A stretch of DNA of 64,000 nucleotides from an uncultured Pelagibacteraceae bacterium (GCA_902616145.1 CACMRM010000002.1:62001-126000), one strand, 5' to 3'; shown: positions 43,751-54,403, counted from the first letter of the stretch. A program made the numbers and translations. Notes: generated by a model from the letters alone, not told the origin.

Positions 43751-45568
43751 CTTTTTTCTTTTTCTTCTGATCCAGAGAGTCTTAAGCTTCTTTTTATTTT
43801 TTAAAGATTTTGGTTCACTTTTTAATTTTTTTGTTTCTTTTTTTTCAGAAACTTTCTTTTGTGCTTTATTTAATTCAATAACGTTATTTACATGTTCAAT
43901 AATATTTATTTTCTTTTTCGATTTATTTAACAATTCAATTTTATATTCGGGTATTATTAAACTTCCTTCAGCCAATAATTCAATTTTAATTGAATATTTC
44001 TTTTGAAAATATTTTACTTCCTCAGATAAATTTTTATCAATGAAAAATTTGATTTTTTCAGGCAAATAAGACCTAATTAGTTTCACTTTTTCATTAAATG
44101 CCAATAATTGTATCTTCTTTAACATTTTTTGAGAAAATGACCCTATTGATAACTGTGTTTCCCATTTGATCGAACCTTCTCTTAGCCTTTGTCTTGTCAT
44201 CTCTAAAAGGCCGAAATTACTAATTTTTCCAATTTGAATCCTTGCTCTGTCTTTTCTAATACTTTCTCTCATTTTTTTTTCAACAGTCCTTCTATTATAA
44301 AAATTCATCATGTCTATAAAATCTATCACAATCAAACCTGAAAGATCCCTTAATTTTATTTGATGAGCTATTTCCTCGGCTGCTTCTAAATTAGTGTTAA
44401 GAGCTGTTTTTTCTATATTTGTCTGCTTGGTTGATTGCCCAGAATTTATATCGATAGATACTAAAGCCTCAGTGGGATTTATAACAAGATAGCCCCCTGA
44501 TTTCAGTTTTACAGTTGGTTCAAAAATATTATTTAAATCTTTTTCGATATTCGCGTCATGAAAAAGAGGAATTTTACCTCTATATTTTTTAATATACTTA
44601 ACATTTTTAGGCATTAATTCTTTCATAAACTTTTTAGCCTTTTGATAGGCCTCTGCTCCCTCAATATAAACATTCTTAGTATCGTTGTCGTAAATATCTC
44701 TTAAAGTTCTTTTTATAATATCACCTTCTTCATAAACTAATGATGGAGCATTAGAGTCCAAAGCTTTATCTTTAATTTCTTCCCAGGTTTTTAATGTGTT
44801 CTGAAAATCTTTTTCGATTTCATTTTTTGTTTTGTTAGCACCAGCAGTTCTTACAATTACACCCATGCTGTTAGGAATATCAATTTCATTCAAAATATTT
44901 CTTATCTTTTGACGATCAGAAAAACTAAAAATTTTTCTAGAAATACCACCACCCTTTGGGGTATTGGGCATAAGAACCATATATTTCCCTGCTAAAGATA
45001 TAAAAGTTGTTAATGCAGCGCCCTTTTGACCTCGCTCTTCTTTCATAACTTGTATTAATACAACTTGACCAGGTTTAATGACTTCTTGAATTCTGTAACG
45101 TTTTATGCCAAATGAAGTTTTAATTTCATCTCTATATTCCTTTTTTTCTTTTTCCTCGGTTTTATTTAAAACATTATCTACCTCAGTAATTTTATTTTTT
45201 TCATCTTCAGTGTCCAAAACTTTTTCTTGTGTTTCAATGTCTTGGTTATTTTCCAATGTTTTATTTTTGAGATTCTCTCGTATTTTTTCCTCAGCTATAC
45301 GTATTTTTTCTTTATCCTCAGAGGGCACTTGATAGTAGTCTGATTGTATATCATTAAATGCTAAGAAACCGTGTCTTTCTCTTCCAAAATCCACAAATGC
45401 CGCTTGTAAAGAAGGCTCGACTCTACTGATAGTCCCTAAATAAATGTTATTTTTAAAATTTAAATTGTTTTTATCTTCAAATTCATATTCTTCAATTGAA
45501 TTATCTGATTTAAGAACAATGCGTGTTTGATTAGGATGCGAGGCATCAATATATAAATTTTTTTCCAT
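43742..45568 (-). CDS. rne: Ribonuclease E/G family endoribonuclease without Zn-link cysteines
   Basis: The main endonuclease for mRNA decay and rRNA/tRNA processing. The N-terminal S1 domain (about 37-190) is split by a charged, low-complexity insert (about 83-148). The catalytic DNase I-like subdomain has both metal-binding Asp: 373 in LVSIDINSG and 416 in LIVIDFIDM. The family's Zn-link (CPxC just after RQRL) is missing: [19 protein letters not shown] has no Cys, and the whole 608-residue protein has none. A long C-terminal degradosome scaffold is absent; there is only a short Lys-rich tail. RNase E versus RNase G cannot be settled, so the symbol is provisional. Confidence 0.88.
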   Translation of the reverse strand: MEKNLYIDASHPNQTRIVLKSDNSIEEYEFEDKNNLNFKNNIYLGTISRVEPSLQAAFVDFGRERHGFLAFNDIQSDYYQVPSEDKEKIRIAEEKIRENLKNKTLENNQDIETQEKVLDTEDEKNKITEVDNVLNKTEEKEKKEYRDEIKTSFGIKRYRIQEVIKPGQVVLIQVMKEERGQKGAALTTFISLAGKYMVLMPNTPKGGGISRKIFSFSDRQKIRNILNEIDIPNSMGVIVRTAGANKTKNEIEKDFQNTLKTWEEIKDKALDSNAPSLVYEEGDIIKRTLRDIYDNDTKNVYIEGAEAYQKAKKFMKELMPKNVKYIKKYRGKIPLFHDANIEKDLNNIFEPTVKLKSGGYLVINPTEALVSIDINSGQSTKQTNIEKTALNTNLEAAEEIAHQIKLRDLSGLIVIDFIDMMNFYNRRTVEKKMRESIRKDRARIQIGKISNFGLLEMTRQRLREGSIKWETQLSIGSFSQKMLKKIQLLAFNEKVKLIRSYLPEKIKFFIDKNLSEEVKYFQKKYSIKIELLAEGSLIIPEYKIELLNKSKKKINIIEHVNNVIELNKAQKKVSEKKETKKLKSEPKSLKNKKKLKTLWIRRKRKKSN

Positions 45569-45713
45569 TTTATTTGAATTCCTTTAAATTTTTTGAAATC
45601 TGTATTTTTAAAATTTGTCATAATTACATTTTATATGATTTTCTGTATAAATACACATAATTTTAATTTAGCTGCCTAAAGAAAGTCTAAATTTTTATTA
45701 ATAAAAAGGTTAA

Positions 45714-48077
45714 ATGCTTAAATTTGTCAATTTTTCAGTAAAATTTATATTAATTTTTTTAATTGTTACAATTATATTTGGCTTTTCTACACTTTGGTAT
45801 TTTTCAATTGGATTACCTGATTACAAAAAATTATCCAATTATCAACCTCCTATATCTAGTAGAGTTTATTCAGCTGACGGAAAACTAATTGCCGAATACG
45901 CAATTCAGAAAAGATTATTTGTACCATTTGAGTCAATTCCAGATAAAGTGATAAACGCCTTTCTTTCTGCTGAAGATAAAAATTATTTTAGTCATCCAGG
46001 AGTTGACGCAAAAGGAATTATCAGGGCTACTATTAATAACATTAAAAATATATCACAAAATAAAAGATTAGAGGGAGCTTCTACAATTACTCAACAAGTA
46101 GCTAAAAATTTTCTTTTAACTAATGAGGTATCATTAAAAAGAAAAATTAAAGAAGCTATTTTAGCTTTCAGAATTGAGCGCGCATATTCAAAAGAGAGAA
46201 TTCTTGAATTATATTTAAATCAAATTTACTTAGGACAAGGCACATATGGAATAGCCGCTGCTAGTTTAGAATATTTCGATAAATCTATAAAAGAATTAAA
46301 TTATCCTGACTCAGCATTACTTGCAGCTTTGCCTAAAGCGCCGAGTAAATATAATCCATATAAATTTCCAAAGGTAGGAAAATTTAGAAGAAATTTAGTA
46401 TTACAAAATCTGAAAGATAATAATTTTATTTCTGAAAATGAATTGGAAAAATTTAAAAAAACCAGTTTAAATCTCAAAAAACGAAAAATAGAAATTGTAA
46501 ACGAAGCTAATTCTTATACTGAAGAGGTACGAAGATCAGTAAAAGAAAATTATGGATTTGAAAAATTGTACTCCCAAGGTTTAAGTATTAGAACGCCTCT
46601 AAATATTAATTATCAAATTAAAGCAATAGAGTCTCTAAGGAAAGGTATTGAAAATTACGATAGAAGACACGGGTGGAGAGGTCCATTAACAAATAAAATT
46701 AAAGATAAAAATTGGGAAAAAAAAATTAAAAAATACAAACTAGACCCAACTTTAAATTGGAAATTTGCTGAAATAATAGGGGTAAATGATAATAAATTAA
46801 CAATTAAAATTTTAAGTGATTTTGAAACAACAAACATACAGGGAGATATAAGTCTAAAAAATTTAAAATGGTCTTTATCTGGAAAAAAATCAATTTCTGA
46901 AGTTCATAAACTTGGAAATATTATCTTAGTTAAAAAAAATAAAGAAAGTTGGCAGCTTAAGCAATATCCAAAAGTAAATGGAGGTATTGTAGCAATCGAC
47001 CCTTACAATGGTGATGTTAAAGCTTTAGTTGGAGGTTTCAATTTTAAATCAAGTGAGTTTAATAGAGTAACTCAAGCAAAAAGACAGCCAGGATCTGCCT
47101 TTAAACCAATCGTCTATGCCGCTGCATTAGAAAATGGATTTTCCCCAAATTCGATTATTTTAGACGCGCCATTCGTAGAAAGCCAAGGGGTTGGGCTCAA
47201 AAATTGGAAACCAGAAAATTATGGAAAAAAATTTTACGGACCTACGACTTTAAGAAAAGGAATCGAGTTTTCTAGAAATTTAATGACAGTGAGAATAGCG
47301 AAAATTTTGGGCTTAGATAAAATTTTAGATTTGTCAAAAAAATTAAATATTTACGAAGAAATTCCAGAGTTACTGTCAGTTTCACTTGGAGCAGCGGAGA
47401 CAACTTTAATTAATCTAACAGCTGCATATGCTCCCTTTGTTAATGGAGGAAAAAAAATTGAGCCAACTTTAATTTCTAGAATTCAAGACAGAAGAGGTAA
47501 AACTATTTTTAAAGTAAGTAATAGAGAGTGTAAAGGTTGTGACAAATTTATAAATCAATCTTCAAGTTTACCGGAAATACAAAATACTAATCAAAAGGTA
47601 ATCAGTGAAGAGACAGCATATCAAATGAGCTATATTTTGAACGGGGCAGTAAAAAGAGGAACTGCAAAAAAACTTAGATCATTGAAAGTTCCCCTTGCTG
47701 GTAAAACTGGAACTACAAATAAAAATTTTGATGCTTGGTTTATTGGATTTTCATCAAATTTGGTAATAGGTGTTTATATTGGATTTGATAACCCAAAAAC
47801 TTTAGGAAAATTTGAAACTGGATCAAAAGCAGCTTTACCGATTTTCAAAAATTTTGTAGAGACAGCCCTTTTTAAAGACGATTTTAGAGAATTTGAAATA
47901 CCTGAAAAAATTTTTCTTACATCATTAAACTATGACACAGGGTTAAAATCATCTCCTGGTGATAAAAATGTTATAATTGAGGCTCTTAAAACAAGAGATA
48001 TTAACAACATAAATAATAATAATTTAATATCAATAAATGATCGTGATAGTTTAGTTAAATTTAGGCAATTTTACTAA
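45714..48077 (+). CDS. mrcA: Penicillin-binding protein 1A (bifunctional transglycosylase/transpeptidase)
   Basis: It polymerises and cross-links peptidoglycan at the outer face of the inner membrane. An N-terminal membrane helix (FILIFLIVTIIFGFSTLWYF) is followed by the GT51 domain with catalytic Glu in AFLSAEDKNYFSHPG and EGASTITQQVAKNFLL. The transpeptidase domain has the active Ser in RQPGSAFKPIVYAAALE (about 460), SxN in EFSRNLMT and KTGTT (about 662). Length 787 is typical. Divergent from the RNase gene with 145 bases between, in which I see no convincing promoter. The stop overlaps the prfB ATG by one base. Confidence 0.96.
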   Translation: MLKFVNFSVKFILIFLIVTIIFGFSTLWYFSIGLPDYKKLSNYQPPISSRVYSADGKLIAEYAIQKRLFVPFESIPDKVINAFLSAEDKNYFSHPGVDAKGIIRATINNIKNISQNKRLEGASTITQQVAKNFLLTNEVSLKRKIKEAILAFRIERAYSKERILELYLNQIYLGQGTYGIAAASLEYFDKSIKELNYPDSALLAALPKAPSKYNPYKFPKVGKFRRNLVLQNLKDNNFISENELEKFKKTSLNLKKRKIEIVNEANSYTEEVRRSVKENYGFEKLYSQGLSIRTPLNINYQIKAIESLRKGIENYDRRHGWRGPLTNKIKDKNWEKKIKKYKLDPTLNWKFAEIIGVNDNKLTIKILSDFETTNIQGDISLKNLKWSLSGKKSISEVHKLGNIILVKKNKESWQLKQYPKVNGGIVAIDPYNGDVKALVGGFNFKSSEFNRVTQAKRQPGSAFKPIVYAAALENGFSPNSIILDAPFVESQGVGLKNWKPENYGKKFYGPTTLRKGIEFSRNLMTVRIAKILGLDKILDLSKKLNIYEEIPELLSVSLGAAETTLINLTAAYAPFVNGGKKIEPTLISRIQDRRGKTIFKVSNRECKGCDKFINQSSSLPEIQNTNQKVISEETAYQMSYILNGAVKRGTAKKLRSLKVPLAGKTGTTNKNFDAWFIGFSSNLVIGVYIGFDNPKTLGKFETGSKAALPIFKNFVETALFKDDFREFEIPEKIFLTSLNYDTGLKSSPGDKNVIIEALKTRDINNINNNNLISINDRDSLVKFRQFY

Positions 48078-49166
48078 TGCAAAATTTTGAAAATAAACTA
48101 GCTTCTGCTGAAAAAATACTCAAAAATATCAGGGGGTATCTTTGATAAAAATAAAGTTGAAGAAAAATTAAAACACATCGAGAACAATCTTCTAAAAGAA
48201 AACTTTTGGAAGGATAAAACTTTTGTAAAATCGACAGTAAAACAAAAAAAATTATTCGAAGATATTTTATTTACTTACAAAAACTCAGTCAAAGAGATTA
48301 ATAATATAAAAGATTTATATAATTTAGCATCATTAGAAAATAATGAAGAAATAAAAGATGATTGTATTTTCAAAATTGTGGGAATTACTAAAGAAATAAA
48401 GAGAAGTGAAACAAAATGTTTCCTTTCAGGAGAAAATGATCATTTAAATATTTTCCTTGAAATTCACGCTGGAGCAGGAGGAACAGAGAGTCAAGATTGG
48501 GCTGATATGTTGAGGCGAATGTACTTAAGATGGTTTGATAAAAAAAAATATAAATATAATATTGTAAGTGAACATAGAGGTGAGGAAGCAGGTATAAAAT
48601 CATCTATAATTAAGATTGAGGGAGAATATCTTTATGGGCTACTAAGATCAGAGTCCGGTGTTCATAGATTGGTAAGGATTTCTCCTTTTGATAGTGGAGC
48701 AAGAAGACATACGAGTTTTGCAAGTGTTTGGGTCTATCCTGCAGTCGAAGATGATATCAACATAAAAATCGATAACAATGATTTGAGAATTGATACATAT
48801 AGATCTAGCGGAGCAGGAGGCCAACACGTTAACACAACTGATAGCGCCGTAAGAATAACTCACTTACCTACAAAAATTGTAGTGCAATGTCAGAACGAAA
48901 GATCTCAACATAAGAATAAAGAAACTTGCTACAAAATGCTCAGATCGAGATTGTATGAATTTGAAATGCAAAAAAGAGAAGAAGAAAATCAAAAAGAACT
49001 AAGTACAAAAACTGATATAGGGTGGGGTCATCAAATAAGATCATACATATTACAGCCTTATCAATTAGTTAAAGATCAAAGAAGTAAAATTGAAAACACC
49101 AATCCATCTAGCGTACTCGACGGAAATATCGATGAATTTATTGAGGAAGGAATTAAAAATAGATAA
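48077..49166 (+). CDS. prfB: Peptide chain release factor 2, expressed by +1 programmed frameshift
   Basis: RF2 releases peptides at UGA and UAA. The first 22 codons (48077-48142, starting MQNFENKLASAEKI) end at an in-frame TGA (48143-48145). The rest (48144-49166) is in the +1 frame, giving about 362 residues, the family length. The junction carries the classic shift signal. The body has the tripeptide anticodon SPF in RISPFDSGARRHTS, specific to RF2, and the GGQ in SSGAGGQHVNTTDSA. An automated caller would start it late at 48378 and lose the N-terminal domain. It begins on the last base of the mrcA stop and overlaps the AsmA-like gene by one base. Confidence 0.97.
48131..48148 (+). promoter_or_regulatory. 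RF2 programmed +1 frameshift site
   Basis: AGGGGG (48131-48136), an internal Shine-Dalgarno, is followed by TAT and the slippery CTTTGA (48140-48145), as in E. coli prfB. The E. coli site continues with C, whereas here T follows, and the next zero-frame codon is TAA (48146-48148). The result is a tandem TGA-TAA stop. Shifting needs CTT-tRNA to move to TTT and then read GAT. Low RF2 slows termination at TGA and so favours the shift, an autoregulation known in this family. Confidence 0.95.
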
Positions 49167-51349
49167 TGAAAAAATTATTTTTATCTTTTTTTTGGGTATT
49201 TCTAATATTACTAACTTTAATAATTTTTACTTTATCAACGGTAGGTATAACAACTGAAAGATTTAATAGTTTCATTACAAAAAGAATTAATGAAACAAAT
49301 ACAAATATTGATCTAAAATTAAGTTCTGTAGATTTTAGATTGGATATAAAACAATTTAGTCTTTTTTTAGAAACAAATAATCCAGAAATTAGTTTTAGAG
49401 AATTATCTATCCCGATAAAAAATATAAAAGTTTACATAGATTTTATTTCAATAATAAAAACAAAACCCAAAATTTATAAAATCAATTTTTCTTTCATTGA
49501 TCTTAACGCAAATTCACTCAAAGATATTTCAACAATTTTAAAACCATCAAATTTTGCTAGTTTTTTAAAAAATAAAGTAAAAAGTGGAAAAGTTAACTTT
49601 CAACTAGAATTATATCTAGATAATTCAAACTCATTTGAGAATTTTATAGCTCGAGGAGATGTAATTGATCTTAAAGCAAATATTATTGACGATATCAACA
49701 TAGAAAATACAAAATTTAATTTTTTTGCAGATAAAAGTGATATATTAATAAAAAATTTTCAGAGCAATGCAGGTCCTATTTTAATTTCTGATGCTGATAT
49801 TAAGTTAGAATTATTACCTACTCTATCTATTAATACAAATTTTAAAACAAAATTTTCATATCAAGAAAATATACCAATTATAAAAAAATTTTTAAAACGT
49901 TTCGCCTTTGAAAAAAATATAAAAAAGATTGAAGCTGATCTGACTAATAACCTTCAAATTATATTCGATGAAACTTATAAAATAAAAAAATATAATTATC
50001 AAAATAGCGGCAAGATATTAAGTGCCGTACTAGATTTTAAAAATTTGAAAAAAGAATTTTTACAAGAAAAATTGATGAAAATAAATTTGATAAATACAGA
50101 TTTTAAAATAAATATGAATTCTAATTATGATAATTTTGTGAAATTATCAGGAAATTATTTTTTAACAGAAAATAGAACTTTGCCTATTAGCTTAACTAGC
50201 AACTTCAACAAAGATAAAATAAACATAGAATTGAACACCGATTTTGACGAATTTATTAACTTGGAATTTTTAAACTATAAAAAACAAAAAAATAATATAG
50301 CTAATATTTTTTTAAAATTGGAAAAAAAGAAAGAAAAAACAAAAATAGAAAAATTTCAATTTAAAGATGCGGATAATATCATTTCTGTTGAGAATATAAA
50401 ATTAAGCAAAAATAAGATTACTTACGTCGACAAGATATCTGTTAAAACAAGAAAGGATGGTAAAAAAAATAATGAGTTTTTAATTTCTCTCAAAGATAAA
50501 ATTTTAATTAGAGGATTAAAATATGATGCAGAAAGATTGGGTAAAATTTTTAGTCAAAAAAAGAACAACAATTATTTCTCTAATATAAGCAAAGATATTG
50601 AAATTGAACTAAAAAGTATAAATACTCCAATATCTGAAAAAATTAGTAATTTTAAACTTTTAGGTCGAATTGAAAGAGGAAAATTTACAAAAATTTCCTC
50701 AAAAGGTGATTATAGTGATAATAAATTTTTAGATATTACATTGAAAGAAGAAAAGAATAGTAAAAAAAAATATCTTGAAATTTATTCTGATTTAGCAAAA
50801 CCGCTTTTGTCTGAATACAGTTTTTTTAGTGGATTAGCAGGAGGTAAATTATTTTTTACTTCTGTAATCGATAAAGACACATCTTTATCAAAATTAATAA
50901 TTGAGGATTTTAAAGTAGTCAGCGCTCCAGCAATTATAAAATTACTTTCTTTAGCAGACCTTGGAGGTTTGGCAGATTTAGCAGAGGGCGAGGGCCTATC
51001 ATTTGAAGTTTTAGAAATAAATATGGAAAAAAATAACGACATTTTAAAAATATCAGAAATACTAGCTTTAGGTCCAAGTATTTCTGTAATTATGGAAGGA
51101 TATCAGGATGAGTCAATCACAAGTTTGAGAGGAAATTTAGTTCCGGCAAAAACTCTGAATACTTTAATCTCTAAGATACCTGTCATTGGAGATATTGTTA
51201 TTCCTAAGGAAGTTGGCGAGGGACTATTTGGAATAAGTTTTAAAATCAAAGGACCTCCTGGAAAATTAAAAACTACAATAAATCCTATTAGAACTATCAC
51301 TCCTAGGTTTATTCAAAAGATAGTGGATAGAAAAAAAAATTCTAAATAA
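49166..51349 (+). CDS. AsmA/YhdP-like envelope protein
   Basis: A 727-residue protein with one N-terminal membrane helix (LFLSFFWVFLILLTLIIFTL) and a long beta-rich periplasmic part. The last ~130 residues resemble the AsmA-like C-terminal domain of YhdP/TamB-type proteins: IKLLSLADLGGLADLAEGEG, LVPAKTLNTLISKIPVIGDI and GISFKIKGPPGKLKTTINP. These bridge-like proteins are thought to move phospholipids between the two membranes. It overlaps the prfB stop by one base and ends overlapping tyrS by 8. The middle 450 residues have low similarity to anything I recognise. Confidence 0.8.
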   Translation: MKKLFLSFFWVFLILLTLIIFTLSTVGITTERFNSFITKRINETNTNIDLKLSSVDFRLDIKQFSLFLETNNPEISFRELSIPIKNIKVYIDFISIIKTKPKIYKINFSFIDLNANSLKDISTILKPSNFASFLKNKVKSGKVNFQLELYLDNSNSFENFIARGDVIDLKANIIDDINIENTKFNFFADKSDILIKNFQSNAGPILISDADIKLELLPTLSINTNFKTKFSYQENIPIIKKFLKRFAFEKNIKKIEADLTNNLQIIFDETYKIKKYNYQNSGKILSAVLDFKNLKKEFLQEKLMKINLINTDFKINMNSNYDNFVKLSGNYFLTENRTLPISLTSNFNKDKINIELNTDFDEFINLEFLNYKKQKNNIANIFLKLEKKKEKTKIEKFQFKDADNIISVENIKLSKNKITYVDKISVKTRKDGKKNNEFLISLKDKILIRGLKYDAERLGKIFSQKKNNNYFSNISKDIEIELKSINTPISEKISNFKLLGRIERGKFTKISSKGDYSDNKFLDITLKEEKNSKKKYLEIYSDLAKPLLSEYSFFSGLAGGKLFFTSVIDKDTSLSKLIIEDFKVVSAPAIIKLLSLADLGGLADLAEGEGLSFEVLEINMEKNNDILKISEILALGPSISVIMEGYQDESITSLRGNLVPAKTLNTLISKIPVIGDIVIPKEVGEGLFGISFKIKGPPGKLKTTINPIRTITPRFIQKIVDRKKNSK

Positions 51350-52580
51350 TTTTGATTATGTAATGTCTTTTTTTACCACAGGAAATTTTAAGCCTGTTGT
51401 TTCTGAAATCTTCAACTTTTAGAATTTTATTCTCATCATTTACAATTTTATCGTTTATTTTAAAACCACTACTGTTTATTAATCTTCTTGCTTCATTTTT
51501 TGAAGACATAACTTTATTTTTTTTAAGAAACTCTAGAAGATTTATTCCCAAATTAACTTCTTTTGACTTAACTTGAATTTCAGGAAGACCTGTACTTAGA
51601 CCTCCATTTTTAAAAGTGTCTTTAGCTGTTTGTTCAGCTTTTTTTGATTCTTTTTCTCCATGAAGTATTCTAGTAGTTTCATTTGCTAGAATTATTTTTA
51701 TATTATTTATATTTTTTTCATTTGTGAAAATTTCATTTATCTCCTCATGTTCTAATTCAGTAAAAAAATTTAAAAATCTTTTTACATCTCGATCATCAAC
51801 GTTTCTCCAAAATTGCCAATAATCATATGCAGAAAATAATTCTTTGTTAAGCCAGACTGCCCCTCTCTCGGTTTTACCCATTTTTGCCCCAGAGGCTAAA
51901 GTAATCAAAGGAGATGTTAATCCAAAAGAATCTTTTTTTAATATTCTCCTTATTAAATCAACACCATTAACTATATTACCCCATTGATCTGAGCCGCCGA
52001 TTTGTAAAATACAATTCTTATCTTTAAATAATTTATAAAAATCAAAAGCTTGTAAAATCATATAATTAAATTCCATGTAACTAAGTGATTGCTCTCTTTC
52101 TAATCTTAGTTTTACGCTATCAAATGTAAGCATTTTGTTTATAGTGAAATGTCTGCCTATCTCTCTTAAAAAATTGATGTAATTTAATTTTGTTAACCAA
52201 ACTGCGTTGTCCACAAATATTGGCTTAACTTTTTTATTAGATGAAATTAATATTTTCTTAAAAACTTTTTTTATACTAGAAATATTATTTTTAATTTGCT
52301 TTTGATCTAAAATTTTTCTTGTTGAATCTTTTCCTGATGGATCTCCAATTAAAGTCGTTCCTCCTCCCAAAAGTATAACAGGTCTGTGACCATGTTTTTG
52401 CATTAATTTTAGTATCATTATCTGCAATAGGCTTCCGACATGAAGGCTTTCAGCAGTACAATCAAAACCTATATACCCTAAAATTGATTTTTGGTTACAC
52501 ACTTGTTCAAGTTTAGCTAAATCAGTACATTGATTTAGATAGCCACGCGCTCTCATTTCAAGTAAAAATTTATTTTTCAT
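51342..52580 (-). CDS. tyrS: Tyrosine--tRNA ligase
   Basis: A class I synthetase for tRNA-Tyr. The 412 residues show the HIGH-type motif in AESLHVGSLLQIM, the tyrosine pocket GGSDQWGNIVNGVDLIRR, and a KMSKS variant AKMGKTERGAVW (KMGKT occurs in this subfamily). The C-terminal S4-like RNA-binding domain is present (SKNEARRLINSSGFKIND). An upstream ATG at 52610 would add ten residues. The ATG at 52580 gives the family start MKNKFLLEMRARGYLNQCTD and is preferred. Confidence 0.96.
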   Translation of the reverse strand: MKNKFLLEMRARGYLNQCTDLAKLEQVCNQKSILGYIGFDCTAESLHVGSLLQIMILKLMQKHGHRPVILLGGGTTLIGDPSGKDSTRKILDQKQIKNNISSIKKVFKKILISSNKKVKPIFVDNAVWLTKLNYINFLREIGRHFTINKMLTFDSVKLRLEREQSLSYMEFNYMILQAFDFYKLFKDKNCILQIGGSDQWGNIVNGVDLIRRILKKDSFGLTSPLITLASGAKMGKTERGAVWLNKELFSAYDYWQFWRNVDDRDVKRFLNFFTELEHEEINEIFTNEKNINNIKIILANETTRILHGEKESKKAEQTAKDTFKNGGLSTGLPEIQVKSKEVNLGINLLEFLKKNKVMSSKNEARRLINSSGFKINDKIVNDENKILKVEDFRNNRLKISCGKKRHYIIKII

Positions 52581-52634
52581 AGCAAAATTAGCATAAACAC
52601 TATTATACAAAATTTGTTATAAATAAATAAAAAT

Positions 52635-53744
52635 ATGCAAGAAAAATATAACTCATTAGGACTGATGAGCGGAACCTCCGGAGATGGTGTAGATGCTTCA
52701 CTAATTAATTCCAATGGAATCGATCAATTTGAGTTAACTAAAGAAAAATATTTTGAATATGACACGGATATTTATAGAGCAATTCATGATTTGAAAGAAA
52801 AAATCCACAGCCCAGAAGATCTAAAAAAATTTTCAAAAGATATATTAGATTTAGAGAGAAAAATAACCATATTTCATGCTAAGGTTACAAAAGAATTCAA
52901 TCTTAAGGGCCGTGAGGACCTAATAGGTTTTCATGGACAAACAATTTATCATAATGCAAAAGAAAAAGTCTCAAAACAACTAGGTGACAGTGTTTTATTA
53001 AAACAATTAACTCAAAACAAGATAGTCCACAATTTTCGAAATAATGATTTAATTAATGGAGGTGAGGGTGCGCCTTTATCACCATTATTCCATCAATTAA
53101 TTGTAACTCAAAAAAAAATTGAGTTACCAGTTTGTATTCTAAATATTGGAGGAATTTCAAATCTAACAGTTGTAAAGGAGCCTATAGACTCATCAGAATT
53201 TTTTAGTCAAGATATTGGACCTGGAAACTGTCTGATAGATAGTTGGGTAAGAAAAAATTCTAATAAAAAGTTTGATATAAATGGAAATCTAGCTCAATCT
53301 GGAAAAAAAAACGAGATAATATTTGAGCAGGCTCAAGAACTTTATAATAATAGAGTAAATAAAAATAAATTGTCTTTTGATACAGGAGATTTTGATATTT
53401 CTTTTTGTAGAGGCTTATCAATCGAGGATGGTGCCGCCACACTTACAGATTTTACTGCAAGTTTAATCGGTGACTCAATATATTTAATTTCAAAAAAATA
53501 TAATTTTAAAAAGATTATATTATGTGGCGGTGGTAGAAAAAATAAGATTCTATTAGAATTAATTAAAAAAAGACTTCCAACTGTCGTAAAATTAGAAACA
53601 ATAGACAACTATGGAATAAACGGTGACTTTGTTGAGTCCCAAGCTTTTGCTTTTTTTGCAATTAGGACTATAAAATCACTTCCAATTTCTTTTCCAAACA
53701 CTACTAAATGTTTTAAGCCATGTATAGGTGGTGAAATAATTTAA
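52635..53744 (+). CDS. anmK: Anhydro-N-acetylmuramic acid kinase
   Basis: It phosphorylates and opens anhydro-MurNAc from peptidoglycan turnover, giving MurNAc-6-P. ASKHA fold: YNSLGLMSGTSGDGVDASLI at the start, IGFHGQTIYHNAKEK, ILNIGGISNLTVV and SQDIGPGNCLIDSW, then ILCGGGRKNKIL. Length 369 is normal. MurQ and NagZ, the usual partners, are not in the window. Confidence 0.95.
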   Translation: MQEKYNSLGLMSGTSGDGVDASLINSNGIDQFELTKEKYFEYDTDIYRAIHDLKEKIHSPEDLKKFSKDILDLERKITIFHAKVTKEFNLKGREDLIGFHGQTIYHNAKEKVSKQLGDSVLLKQLTQNKIVHNFRNNDLINGGEGAPLSPLFHQLIVTQKKIELPVCILNIGGISNLTVVKEPIDSSEFFSQDIGPGNCLIDSWVRKNSNKKFDINGNLAQSGKKNEIIFEQAQELYNNRVNKNKLSFDTGDFDISFCRGLSIEDGAATLTDFTASLIGDSIYLISKKYNFKKIILCGGGRKNKILLELIKKRLPTVVKLETIDNYGINGDFVESQAFAFFAIRTIKSLPISFPNTTKCFKPCIGGEII

Positions 53745-53746
53745 AA

Positions 53747-54403
53747 TTATATTAATGCTGTTTTTTCTTTAATGTATTTTTCTATTTCTGAAGATAAATC
53801 TTTTTCTTTCTCCTTAAAAAAATGATTAGAATTTTTTATTTTTGAAAAAATCACCTCAACACCTTTTTGACTTTTAATTCTGTCATCGAGTTCAATTATG
53901 CTTTCTTTAGTCACTAATTCGTCATTCTCGCTATAAATTACTTGTCCGGAAGTAGGACATGGCGCAAGAAAAGAAAAATCGTAAACATTAGGTTGTGGTG
54001 ATACTGCTATAAAATTATTTACCTCTGGTCTTCTCATAATCAATTGCATACAAATTAAAGAACCGAAAGAAAATCCAGAAACCCAGCATTGGCTATAATC
54101 TAGGTTCTGCCTTTCAATCCAATCGAGCGCAGCAGCAGCATCAGATAACTCCCCTTGTCCATTATCAAAAACTCCATCACTTTTTCCTACCCCTCTAAAA
54201 TTTACTTTAATCACTGAAAAACCATTTTCCATGAATATGTTATACATTAATTGCACAATTCTATTATTCATCGTACCTCCGTACTGCGGATGTGGATGTA
54301 AAACTATTGCAACTGGAGAACCAAATTTTGGATTTTTAAAATATTTTGCTTCTAATCTTCCAGCCGGTCCAGGTATAAAAATTTCCAAACTTTTCTGTTT
54401 CAT
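53747..54403 (-). CDS. Alpha/beta hydrolase of unknown substrate
   Basis: A 218-residue single-domain hydrolase. The N-terminal strand (EIFIPGPAGRLEAKYF) leads to the oxyanion segment VLHPHPQYGGTMNNRIV, the nucleophile elbow GFSFGSL, an acid near VIYSENDELVTKE, and a catalytic His in KNSNHFFKEKE. It belongs to a short family common in proteobacteria with no firmly assigned substrate. It is divergent from the iscR-suf operon and meets anmK tail to tail with a 2-base gap. Confidence 0.88.
   Translation of the reverse strand: MKQKSLEIFIPGPAGRLEAKYFKNPKFGSPVAIVLHPHPQYGGTMNNRIVQLMYNIFMENGFSVIKVNFRGVGKSDGVFDNGQGELSDAAAALDWIERQNLDYSQCWVSGFSFGSLICMQLIMRRPEVNNFIAVSPQPNVYDFSFLAPCPTSGQVIYSENDELVTKESIIELDDRIKSQKGVEVIFSKIKNSNHFFKEKEKDLSSEIEKYIKEKTALI

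Noticed and set aside
45569-45713. Possible promoter or small RNA in the RNase/mrcA divergent gap
   Set aside because: TTGTCA and TATGAT-like words occur but with wrong spacing (13 bases); no stable stem was found. I see nothing I can support.
48378-49166. Reading prfB as starting at 48378
   Set aside because: The +1 frame is open back to the frameshift site at 48144, and the N-terminal domain of RF2 is encoded there. The late start is an artefact of the in-frame TGA.
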